6,049 nucleotides of DNA from Halothiobacillus neapolitanus (GCA_020722165.1 DYLI01000104.1:1-6049), one strand, 5' to 3'. Shown: positions 1 through 5,854, counted from the first letter of the stretch. The notes: generated by a model from the letters alone, not told the origin. Made by a program: numbers and translations.

Positions 1-1
1 A

Positions 2-547
2 ATGCCGCTCACGCCACCACCCGCCGAACCGCCCAGCCTGCGAATCGCGCTGATTTCGGATACGCACAATGCGGTCGATCGGCGCATTGCCGAGGTCGTG
101 GAAGGTTGCGATTTGGTGGTTCATGCGGGGGATATTGGCTCGCCAGAGGTTTTGGCCAAGCTTTTGCCCATCAGTGGCCGCGTGTTCGCGGTGCGCGGCA
201 ATAATGACACCCCGGAACAATGGCCGCCAGGCTCGGAACATTGCTTGCGTATTTTGCCGGAATACTTGAGCCTCGATGTGCCCGGCGGTGTGATCGTGGT
301 GGTGCATGGACATCGGGTCAACCCGGCCTACCGGCGGCATCAAGCCCTGCGCGAGCGCTACCCGCAAGCGCGCGCCATTGTGTACGGTCACACGCATCAA
401 TTAGTTGTGGACGACGCGGCAAAGCCTTGGGTGCTCAACCCTGGCGCAGCGGGCTTCACACGCAACAAGGGTGCGGCTTCGTGTCTGGTGTTGACGGCGA
501 CAGCCTCGGATTGGCACGTCGACACCTACGCCTTCCCGAATTTTTAA
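2..547 (+). CDS. YfcE/MJ0936-family metallophosphoesterase
   Basis: This is a small calcineurin-like phosphodiesterase of 181 residues, the usual size for the YfcE/MJ0936 family. The dimetal site is complete in order: SDTH (D20, H22), AGD (D44), GNND (N68, D69), VHGH (H102, H104) and GHTH (H130, H132). The later NPGA (146-149), followed by a basic segment, also fits the family. Known members hydrolyse phosphodiesters such as bis-pNPP or 2',3'-cyclic nucleotides using Mn or similar metals. The natural substrate is often unknown and cannot be told here. The protein has no signal peptide, so it is probably cytoplasmic. The first 12 residues are proline-rich and precede the core. The ATG is the second base of the window, so a start further upstream cannot be excluded. 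The next gene begins 10 bases after the stop, which suggests co-transcription. Confidence 0.9.
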   Translation: MPLTPPPAEPPSLRIALISDTHNAVDRRIAEVVEGCDLVVHAGDIGSPEVLAKLLPISGRVFAVRGNNDTPEQWPPGSEHCLRILPEYLSLDVPGGVIVVVHGHRVNPAYRRHQALRERYPQARAIVYGHTHQLVVDDAAKPWVLNPGAAGFTRNKGAASCLVLTATASDWHVDTYAFPNF

Positions 548-557
548 GGTTGTTGTT

Positions 558-1799
558 ATGGCACGCATTTTAGGCACGGGCATTGCCACGCTCGACATCA
601 TCAATACGGTCGACGGCTATCCTGCTGAGGATAGTGAAGTGCGCGCACTCGCGCAGGCCGTGCGCGTGGGCGGCAATACGGCCAATACCCTCAGCGTATT
701 GGCACAGGCCGGGCATGAGTGCCGCTTGGCGGGGGTATTGGCGGGCGATATGAATGGTCGCCGTATTGCCAGCGAGCTTGAATGGCGCGGCGTGGATTTG
801 CGTCATGCGCGCCGGGTGGAGCATGGCGCAGCGCCGACATCGTACATTGTGCTCAATCAACGCAATGGCTCGCGCAGCATTGTGCATTACCGTGATCTGG
901 CGGAATTTTCCATTAGCGATTTCATGGATATCGACGCTATCGAAAGCTGCGATTGGCTGCATTTTGAAGCGCGCAATTGCGATGATCTGGCGGTGATGTT
1001 GGCCTATGCGCGCAGCATCGTGACCGACCAGCCGATTTCGCTGGAAGTGGAAAAAGAACGTGCGGGGTTGGAGGCGCTTTGGGAATACCCGGACATCATT
1101 ATCTTCTCGCGTGCCTTTGCACGGGGGCGTGGTTTCGATCTGCCCGCAGCCTTTTTGCATGAGGCGCATCTGTGGGCTCCGCAAGCGATGTTGGTGCTGC
1201 CTTGGGGCGATCAGGGGGCGTGGGCGTTAACCCAAAAGAGCGAGCTTCATCACAGCCCGGCCTTCCCGCCTGCTGAAGTCATCGACACCTTGGCCGCAGG
1301 CGATACGTTCAATGCCGGCCTGATTCACGCCATGCTTTCCGGGCGTGCATTAGCCGATGCGCTGCTTGATGCCTGCCAACTGGCCGGGCGCAAGGTTGGG
1401 CAGTCAGGTTTGGAGGGTTTGTTTGCCGCGCCTGCCGCGCAAGACAACGTTCTTTGCCCGCTCAGTAGCCTGCCCAACCCCGGTAGTCGCGGTTTTGAGG
1501 TGAACGATGGCGGTGTAATCCGCGCCATTTTTGTTGTGCGCCAAGGCTTAGAGGCGTATGGTTATCTCAACAACTGCCCCCATCTGCATGCTGAGCTTAA
1601 TGTGACTGCCGACGCGTTTTTGGATGAGAACAGGCAGCACATTCGCTGCGCATTGCATGGTGCGCTATTTGATATTGAAGATGGGCGTTGTTTTGCGGGG
1701 CCGTGCATGGGCGAGTCGCTCACCCGCGTTGACTTGAGTGTGGAGCGCGGTTTGGTGGTGTGCGCCAGCCCGTTGACGGTGCATGTGAAAGATTCATGA
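558..1799 (+). CDS. Ketohexokinase-like PfkB sugar kinase fused to a C-terminal Rieske [2Fe-2S] domain
   Basis: This 413-residue protein has two domains. Residues about 1-290 form a ribokinase/PfkB fold that resembles animal ketohexokinase as I remember it. D13, D25, G39, N40 and N43 align with its fructose-binding residues. EVEKER (163-168), the AFPP segment (235-238) and DTLAAGDTFNAG (243-254, catalytic base D249) follow in the same order. The anion-hole motif reads AAGD instead of the usual GAGD. Residues about 311-403 form a Rieske domain: C340-P-H342 and C364-A-L-H367 would hold the cluster, followed by GALFDIEDG and a GPC motif (381-383). A linker of about 20 residues joins the two. Single-domain kinases of this type are about 300 residues long, so the extra length is the Rieske part. 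The kinase would phosphorylate a ketose, perhaps fructose at C1 (inferred), and the iron-sulfur role is unknown. The start follows a weak AAGG that overlaps the upstream stop codon. Confidence 0.88.
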   Translation: MARILGTGIATLDIINTVDGYPAEDSEVRALAQAVRVGGNTANTLSVLAQAGHECRLAGVLAGDMNGRRIASELEWRGVDLRHARRVEHGAAPTSYIVLNQRNGSRSIVHYRDLAEFSISDFMDIDAIESCDWLHFEARNCDDLAVMLAYARSIVTDQPISLEVEKERAGLEALWEYPDIIIFSRAFARGRGFDLPAAFLHEAHLWAPQAMLVLPWGDQGAWALTQKSELHHSPAFPPAEVIDTLAAGDTFNAGLIHAMLSGRALADALLDACQLAGRKVGQSGLEGLFAAPAAQDNVLCPLSSLPNPGSRGFEVNDGGVIRAIFVVRQGLEAYGYLNNCPHLHAELNVTADAFLDENRQHIRCALHGALFDIEDGRCFAGPCMGESLTRVDLSVERGLVVCASPLTVHVKDS

Positions 1800-1809
1800 A
1801 TGCTTCATG
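1792..1809. repeat. Overlapping palindromes at the kinase-Rieske stop codon
   Basis: ATTCATGAAT at 1792-1801 is a perfect 10-base palindrome containing the TGA stop. It overlaps a hairpin of CATGAA (1795-1800), loop TGC and TTCATG (1804-1809). No T-run follows, so this is not an intrinsic terminator. The 59-base gap to the next gene shows no promoter I would defend. The repeat could be chance or a weak processing or operator site. Confidence 0.3.
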
Positions 1810-1858
1810 TTGATTGCGCATGATTTCGTAACTTTTACCCCGCAGGGGACAAATAGCC

Positions 1859-3055
1859 ATGCGCATTGCCATTGTCACAGAAACTTATGCCCCCGACTTG
1901 AACGGAGTTGCGCGCACGTTGGTCGCGTTGGTGGGTGAGTTGCGCCGTCTCGGACATGAGGTAAACCTTGTGCGCCCCACCCCGCGCGGGGTCAACGTGC
2001 CCAGCGAACGCGGTGAAGTGCGCGTCTCCGGTATGGCGATTCCCGGCTACGCCGCCATGCAGTTCGGTTTTCCGGCAGGCGGCATGTTGCGCGAGCTGTG
2101 GAATAAACAACGCCCGGATGTGGTGCATATCGACACCGAGGGTCCCTTGGGTTACTCAGCGCTCAACGCTGCGCACGCCTTGAACCTGCCCGTGACCTCC
2201 AGCCTGCATACCCATTTTCATGTCTACATGCGCCATTACGGTCTGCCTTGGCTGGGCGTGCCGGCGCTGGCTTACCTGCGCTATTTTCATAACTCGACCG
2301 CGTTTACCCTGATTCCAACGGAAGATCAGCGTGAGCAGCTTGCAGCGGATGGCTTGCAAAAACTTAAAGTGCTGGGGCGTGGTGTCGATGCGGATTTATT
2401 TCACCCAAAACGCCGTAATTCAAGCTTGCGCGCCGAGTGGGGCGTGACCGACGATGTGCCGGTGGCGCTCTACGTCGGTCGCCTCGCGGCAGAAAAAAAC
2501 CTGCAACTGTTTATTCGCAGCATCCATGCGATGCGTGAAGTTCAGCCTGGCCTGCGTGCGGTCGTGGTCGGCAGCGGGCCATTGGAACAGGATTTGCGTC
2601 GTGACCATCCAGACATCATTTTCAGCGGTGCGCGCGTGGGTGAAGACCTTGCGGAGCACTACGCCAGCGCCGATTGCTTTGTCTTTCCCAGTTTGTCTGA
2701 AACCTTTGGCAACGTTTTGTTAGAGGCCATGGCCTCTGGACTGGCACCGCTGGCCTTCGATTACGCCGCCGCGCGGCATTTGCTGGTGGATGCCGAACAA
2801 GGTCTGGTTGCGCGCGTGGGCGACGAACAACATTTTATCGAACAAGCAAAACGCTTGGCCTCATCGCCAAAATGGGCGCAAACTTTGGGCATTGCCGCAA
2901 GAAAACGGGCAGAAACTCAAACCTGGAGCATGATTGCGCAGCAGTTGGAGGCCATGTGGCGCGAAATAACCCCCGAAAAAGACAGTCAAACCCACCTAGC
3001 GAGCCGGGCGAAGAACACAAGCCAGACGCGCCCACACATGCAAGGAGCCGCCTAA
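1859..3055 (+). CDS. GT4-family glycosyltransferase (MgtA/SqdX-like GT-B fold)
   Basis: This 398-residue protein is a retaining GT-B glycosyltransferase. The N-terminal acceptor domain begins with a typical GT4 opening, a short strand followed by the TETYAPDLNGVART segment (7-20). It continues with HIDTEGPLG (90-98) and SSLHTHF (114-120). The C-terminal donor domain has YVGRLAAEKN (205-214, with R208 and K213 expected to contact the nucleotide phosphates) and the family E-x7-E motif at E281 and E289 within SETFGNVLLE. Such enzymes move mannose, glucose or sulfoquinovose from a nucleotide sugar to a lipid or sugar acceptor at the inner face of the membrane. The donor cannot be read here. Residues about 372-398 are a polar, low-complexity tail outside the fold. 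The start is supported by AGGGGA at 1844-1849. The stop TAA shares its last base with the next ATG, so the PAP2 phosphatase is translationally coupled. This points to a lipid-linked sugar pathway. Confidence 0.9.
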   Translation: MRIAIVTETYAPDLNGVARTLVALVGELRRLGHEVNLVRPTPRGVNVPSERGEVRVSGMAIPGYAAMQFGFPAGGMLRELWNKQRPDVVHIDTEGPLGYSALNAAHALNLPVTSSLHTHFHVYMRHYGLPWLGVPALAYLRYFHNSTAFTLIPTEDQREQLAADGLQKLKVLGRGVDADLFHPKRRNSSLRAEWGVTDDVPVALYVGRLAAEKNLQLFIRSIHAMREVQPGLRAVVVGSGPLEQDLRRDHPDIIFSGARVGEDLAEHYASADCFVFPSLSETFGNVLLEAMASGLAPLAFDYAAARHLLVDAEQGLVARVGDEQHFIEQAKRLASSPKWAQTLGIAARKRAETQTWSMIAQQLEAMWREITPEKDSQTHLASRAKNTSQTRPHMQGAA

Positions 3056-3057
3056 TG
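3042..3057 (+). promoter_or_regulatory. Ribosome binding site and TAATG stop-start overlap setting the PAP2 start
   Basis: AAGGAG at 3042-3047 lies 7 bases before the ATG at 3055. The glycosyltransferase stop TAA (3053-3055) shares its final A with that ATG. This fixes the PAP2 start and indicates translational coupling. The same frame stays open upstream to 2872, but that stretch lies wholly inside the glycosyltransferase gene. Confidence 0.85.
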
Positions 3058-3597
3058 AGCTTTATGCGCGAAAGCCTGCTGCACCGTTACCTGGATTGGG
3101 AGCACTCGCTCACCGTCGGCGCGCACCGCCTAAACGCCTACCGTATGGTGCGCAGTGTCTTTGGCGTGGCCAGTCGTTTGGGGGATGGCATGGGCTGGTA
3201 CGCCATCATGGGCATATTGATGGTGATTTACGGCAAGGCTGCCTGGATTCCTGTGGCCTGGATGCTGGGCACCGCACTTATTGGCTTTGGATTGTACTGG
3301 GCGATTAAAAAAATCACCGCGCGCGCACGACCTTGCGATGTGTTTGAAAGCATCAACCTCAGCGTTGCCCCGCTGGATAAATACAGCTTTCCCTCCGGTC
3401 ATACCTTGCATGCGGTCAATTTTTCCGTGCAAATTGTCGCGTTTGCCCCGGAGTTTGCTTGGCTGGTGCTACCCTTTGCCAGTTTAGTCATTGCCTCGCG
3501 CATGGTGCTTGGCCTTCACTATTTGTCCGACGTACTGGCCGGCGCAGCCATTGGCGCCTTGTTGGCGGCCTTTGCCTTGTTCATGCAATTTGGATGA
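3055..3597 (+). CDS. PAP2-family membrane phosphatase
   Basis: This 180-residue integral membrane protein carries the complete PAP2 (type 2 phosphatidic acid phosphatase) signature. Motif 1 is K-x6-RP (K85, R92, P93), motif 2 is PSGH (113-116, with H116 as the acid/base), and motif 3 is SR-x5-H-x3-D (S148, R149, H155, D159; H155 is the expected nucleophile). Hydrophobic segments at roughly 48-60, 64-84, 122-150 and 158-178 place the active site on the periplasmic side by family precedent. Substrates in this family include phosphatidic acid, undecaprenyl pyrophosphate and phosphatidylglycerophosphate. Sequence alone does not separate these. Its coupling to a GT4 glycosyltransferase suggests it supplies or recycles a lipid acceptor (inferred). 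No terminator is seen directly downstream on this strand. Confidence 0.9.
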   Translation: MSFMRESLLHRYLDWEHSLTVGAHRLNAYRMVRSVFGVASRLGDGMGWYAIMGILMVIYGKAAWIPVAWMLGTALIGFGLYWAIKKITARARPCDVFESINLSVAPLDKYSFPSGHTLHAVNFSVQIVAFAPEFAWLVLPFASLVIASRMVLGLHYLSDVLAGAAIGALLAAFALFMQFG

Positions 3598-3610
3598 AGT
3601 CCTGATTCGC

Positions 3611-3691
3611 GCCGCCGCCCGGATGCTAGTCCGAGGCAAGCCTTAAGCCCGACGCGGCGGCTTACGGGCTGCGCAACGTTTCATTCGGGCT
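3611..3691. repeat. GC-rich branched inverted repeat, possibly a REP-like intergenic element
   Basis: An 8-base perfect stem, GCCGCCGC (3611-3618) with GCGGCGGC (3654-3661), encloses 35 bases. These hold two smaller hairpins: CGGA/TCCG (3620-3623 with 3630-3633) and AGG/CCT (3634-3636 with 3641-3643). CGGGCT then occurs twice as a direct repeat, at 3665-3670 and 3686-3691. Read on the minus strand, the end near 3691 gives TAGCCCGAATGAAACG, which resembles the start of dispersed intergenic REP-like repeats seen in many gammaproteobacteria (from memory). No T-run follows the large stem, so it is not a plain intrinsic terminator. It lies between two converging genes, the usual home of such elements. 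Confidence 0.4.
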
Positions 3692-3706
3692 ACAAATTCA
3701 GGCGCT

Positions 3707-3741
3707 AAAAAATCAAAAACCCCCCGTGCAAGCGGGGGGTT
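3707..3741 (-). terminator. Intrinsic terminator of the fcc operon
   Basis: A 9-base perfect stem (3718-3726 with 3733-3741) contains six consecutive G:C pairs plus flanking pairs, with a six-base loop TGCAAG. Read leftward, it runs into T5, then GA, then T6, the expected U-rich tail. It begins 34 bases past the fccB stop. Read rightward, only the two Ts inside the stem follow, so it should act mainly on the leftward transcript. Confidence 0.9.
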
Positions 3742-3775
3742 CAACGTGGTTCAAAGCACGATGGACAGAAGGCGA

Positions 3776-5071
3776 TTAGCCCCAAGTGTCGTCACGAATA
3801 CCCTCGTACCAGCCCTTGGCATACACGGCTTCGGCCTTCCAGTTCTTGCCGCCCTTGGCAGATACGCCGCCGGAGCCTTTGACCTCGATGATTTTGCCCT
3901 CAGCATCCAGCTCGTACACGCCTGCGACTGAAATCGCATCGTGCGCTGAAACATAGCTATAGCAGGTGTTTACCCACTTCGGCACAATCAGCTCGGCATC
4001 GTTCAAGGATTGCACAATGGCCGAGGCCGCAATCTTCGCTTCTGAATTCGCCCCATAGCCGGACTTGGGCACTGGCCCTGCAATGCAGCTATCGCCAATC
4101 ACATAGATATCCTTGGCCTTGGTGGACTCAAAGCTGCGCTGATTCACCGGCGCCCAGCCCTTGTCATCCGCCAGACCCGAGGCAGTGACAATCTTGCCCG
4201 CCTGCATCGGTGGAATGATGTTGATGACATCGGCCTTGATGGTATCGCCATCCTTGGTTTTGACGCTCATGTTGGCCGCATCGACCGAGGCCACCACACC
4301 GCCGCGCTCAGGGTTCACCCAGTCGATCATGCCGGGATAAAGCGTTTCCCAAGCCTCAACGAACAGCCCTTGCTTGGAGAACTTGTCCTTCGGGTCAAGG
4401 ATAACAATCTTCGACTTGGGCTTATGCCGCTTGAAATAATCCGCCACCATGCAGGCGCGCTCATACGGCCCAGGTGGGCAGCGGTATGGATTGGGTGGTG
4501 CAACCATGAGGAAGGTGCCGCCATCCGGCATAGCCTCTAGCTGCTTGCGCAGAGTGGCGGTTTGCGCCCCGGCTTTCCACGCATGGGTAAGCTTTTCCGA
4601 AACCTCTTTGCTGTAGCCCGCCACTTTTTCGTAATTCAACTGAATTCCGGGGGAGAGTACCAAGCGGTCATAACTCAGGGTCTTGCCACTTTTGAGCTTA
4701 ACGATACGTGCGTCCGCATCCACGCCTTCAACATGATCCTCAACCAGAGTCACGCCATGTTTGTTTTTTAGCGTCTCAAAGCTGACCTTGAGATCATCCA
4801 TCTTCATATCGCCTGACAGCACCAGATTGCTGAACGGACAGGTGTAATAGTTAGAAAGCGCGGCATCGACCAGCGTGACCTTGACCGAAGGATCAAAGTA
4901 ACGAATGTATTTGGCGCAGGCCGCACCACCAAAACCACCGCCCACCACCACCACGTGCCCACCCGCACCGCGTGAACTCGACGTAGCGCAACCGCTCATG
5001 GTTGAGCTTACCGCACCGACGGCGGCCGCACTTCCGGCCAATTTAAAAAAAGAACGACGTGAAATAGCCAT
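3776..5071 (-). CDS. fccB: Flavocytochrome c sulfide dehydrogenase, FAD-binding subunit
   Basis: This 431-residue flavoprotein oxidises sulfide in the periplasm and passes electrons to its cytochrome partner. A Tat signal opens it: SRRSFFK (4-10) and then a mild hydrophobic stretch. The FAD-binding Rossmann motif is VVVGGGFGG (41-49). Residues matching the Allochromatium vinosum FccB (from memory) are C78 in YYTC, the covalent FAD attachment site, and C198 (RCPPGPYERA) and C370 (NTCYS), the redox-active disulfide. IGDSCI (325-330) and the aromatic C-terminal tail also fit the family. The length is normal. C28 in MSGC resembles a lipobox, so it may be a Tat lipoprotein. AAGGAG at 5079-5084 is 7 bases from the chosen ATG; an adjacent ATG at 5074 would add one Met. 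The upstream cytochrome ends 42 bases before the start. SoxF is the close alternative name, but no sox genes are visible. Confidence 0.93.
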   Translation of the reverse strand: MAISRRSFFKLAGSAAAVGAVSSTMSGCATSSSRGAGGHVVVVGGGFGGAACAKYIRYFDPSVKVTLVDAALSNYYTCPFSNLVLSGDMKMDDLKVSFETLKNKHGVTLVEDHVEGVDADARIVKLKSGKTLSYDRLVLSPGIQLNYEKVAGYSKEVSEKLTHAWKAGAQTATLRKQLEAMPDGGTFLMVAPPNPYRCPPGPYERACMVADYFKRHKPKSKIVILDPKDKFSKQGLFVEAWETLYPGMIDWVNPERGGVVASVDAANMSVKTKDGDTIKADVINIIPPMQAGKIVTASGLADDKGWAPVNQRSFESTKAKDIYVIGDSCIAGPVPKSGYGANSEAKIAASAIVQSLNDAELIVPKWVNTCYSYVSAHDAISVAGVYELDAEGKIIEVKGSGGVSAKGGKNWKAEAVYAKGWYEGIRDDTWG

Positions 5072-5078
5072 CATGAAT

Positions 5079-5101
5079 CTCCTTGTATAACCCTCAAAGG
5101 G
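5079..5101 (-). promoter_or_regulatory. fccB ribosome binding site with a small hairpin in the fccA-fccB spacer
   Basis: On the minus strand AAGGAG (5084 down to 5079) precedes the tandem ATGs by 4 and 7 bases, favouring the second ATG at 5071. Just upstream, CCCT-TTG-AGGG (5101 down to 5091) can form a 4-base stem. A related CCCTTGAGG sequence precedes fccA. Confidence 0.6.
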
Positions 5102-5113
5102 CAAATGTCGTAC

Positions 5114-5515
5114 TTACTTGGCAGGCAAGCTGGCGAAATAGTCAGACACGGCGCGCAACTCCTCATCGGAATAGGCCTTGGCGTGACGATCCATCACCGT
5201 CGCAGGGCGCGAGCCATTTTTGTAAGCCAACAGCGCTGCATAAGTCTGATCGGCATTACGCCCCGCCAGTGCGGGAATGCTCATCGTGCCACGACCCTGT
5301 GCACCGTGACATACCACACAGGTCAGGCCGATGGTCTGTCCGCTCGCGCCTTCAGCCAAAGCGGGGCTCATGCCCACAATGGATGCCAGCGCGCTCAAAG
5401 CGGTGGCGCCCACAAGCGTGCGCAAGGAGAGAGAAATAAACGATGAACGCGGCGCGCTCAGAGGACTGGATGGGGAGTCCGATAAAAGCTCGGTGCGGTG
5501 CGCAAAACGGTGCAT
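5114..5515 (-). CDS. fccA: Monoheme cytochrome c subunit of flavocytochrome c (FccA-like)
   Basis: This is a 133-residue exported class I cytochrome c and the likely electron acceptor of the flavoprotein encoded next. The single heme site is CVVCH (66-70, H70 the proximal ligand). M108 is the probable distal ligand by its place in the cytochrome c553/c4-like pattern (PALAG, AYKNGSR, SDEEL). A Sec signal has its hydrophobic core at about 35-49 and a likely cut after ALA (52-54), leaving a mature domain of about 79 residues. That fits a one-heme FccA as in Chlorobium, not the two-heme A. vinosum form. The region before the hydrophobic core is unusually long, about 30 residues. The start is set by GAGGAGGG (5521-5528), 5 bases from the ATG; the frame is open back to 5749 but with no ribosome site there. 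The pairing with fccB drives the name. Sequence alone would say only small cytochrome c. Confidence 0.85.
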   Translation of the reverse strand: MHRFAHRTELLSDSPSSPLSAPRSSFISLSLRTLVGATALSALASIVGMSPALAEGASGQTIGLTCVVCHGAQGRGTMSIPALAGRNADQTYAALLAYKNGSRPATVMDRHAKAYSDEELRAVSDYFASLPAK

Positions 5516-5520
5516 GATGA

Positions 5521-5528
5521 CCCTCCTC
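5521..5528 (-). promoter_or_regulatory. Strong ribosome binding site fixing the fccA start
   Basis: On the minus strand GAGGAGGG lies 5 bases before the ATG at 5515. It selects this start over an in-frame ATG further upstream (in the 5543-5560 hairpin) that lacks a ribosome site. A weak CCCT/AGGG pairing (5521-5524 with 5530-5533) could partly cover it. Confidence 0.75.
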
Positions 5529-5542
5529 AAGGGTTGTGTAGG

Positions 5543-5560
5543 CTGCATTTGAATATGCAG
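5543..5560. other. Stem-loop in the fccA 5' leader
   Basis: CTGCAT (5543-5548) pairs with ATGCAG (5555-5560) around a six-base loop. On the minus strand it sits 27 bases upstream of the fccA ATG, in the likely untranslated leader. On the plus strand five Ts follow it, but no rightward gene ends nearby. It may be a leader stem or a protein-binding palindrome; its role is not known. Confidence 0.35.
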
Positions 5561-5567
5561 TTTTTCT

Positions 5568-5632
5568 AATATAATCAACGCGCTGGAAGTCGAATTCACG
5601 CCCCCCAGCTCGGTGTGGAATTTGCGCCCCCA
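5568..5632 (-). promoter_or_regulatory. Candidate fcc operon control region with tandem G-rich direct repeats
   Basis: On the minus strand, two related copies lie about 26 bases apart: TGGGGGCGCAAATTC (5632 down to 5618) and TGGGGGGCGTGAATTC (5607 down to 5592). They differ by one inserted G and two substitutions. Downstream lies a possible -10, TATATT (5573 down to 5568), but no good -35 fits it. An alternative with -35 TTGATT (5578 down to 5573) has a poor -10. The promoter itself is therefore uncertain. Tandem repeats upstream of an operon fit an activator site (inferred). Confidence 0.35.
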
Positions 5633-5709
5633 TAAAACCAGACACAAGATGAATGTTTTAATACAGGTATTGATTGGGGAGGGGGTTAAAACAAATTTGA
5701 AATAAAGGC

Positions 5710-5745
5710 TTGCGCTATCGGAATAGCTACGTATAATGCGCCCCC
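5710..5745 (+). promoter_or_regulatory. Sigma-70 promoter of the tRNA operon with GC-rich discriminator
   Basis: The -35 is TTGCGC (5710-5715), the spacer is 16 bases, and the -10 is a perfect TATAAT (5732-5737). The next bases, GCGCCCCC (5738-5745), form a GC-rich discriminator typical of stable-RNA promoters under stringent control. Transcription should begin near 5744, about 35 bases before the first tRNA. Confidence 0.82.
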
Positions 5746-5747
5746 AC

Positions 5748-5766
5748 ACGCCGACACGGCGTTTTT
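5748..5766 (+). other. Terminator-like hairpin in the tRNA operon leader
   Basis: ACGCCG (5748-5753), loop ACA and CGGCGT (5757-5762) form a perfect 6-base stem with five G:C pairs. A run of Ts (5762-5766) follows. It begins only about 4 bases after the predicted transcription start. It may be a pre-tRNA leader structure or an early pause or termination site. Confidence 0.5.
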
Positions 5767-5778
5767 GTTTGAAGTTTT

Positions 5779-5854
<76 letters not shown>

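Noticed and set aside
570..1184. Long open frame of 204 codons on the minus strand opposite the kinase
   Set aside because: It lies wholly inside a well-supported gene in the opposite strand, shows no recognisable domain, and is expected by chance in GC-rich coding DNA.
1810..1838. Possible promoter before the glycosyltransferase (TTGATT and TTTTAC)
   Set aside because: The spacing is 17 bases but the -10 matches only about half the consensus, which is too weak to call.
2872..3054. Upstream extension of the PAP2 frame into the glycosyltransferase gene
   Set aside because: The added residues are polar and unlike the family, while AAGGAG and the TAATG overlap clearly mark the start at 3055.
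5543..5565. Hairpin plus T5 as a rightward intrinsic terminator
   Set aside because: The stem is AT-containing and only 6 bases, and no rightward gene ends upstream; it more likely belongs to the fccA leader.
5516..5749. Upstream extension of the FccA frame to 5749
   Set aside because: It would read through the fcc leader and tRNA promoter, has no ribosome site, and would bury the signal peptide more than 100 residues into the protein.
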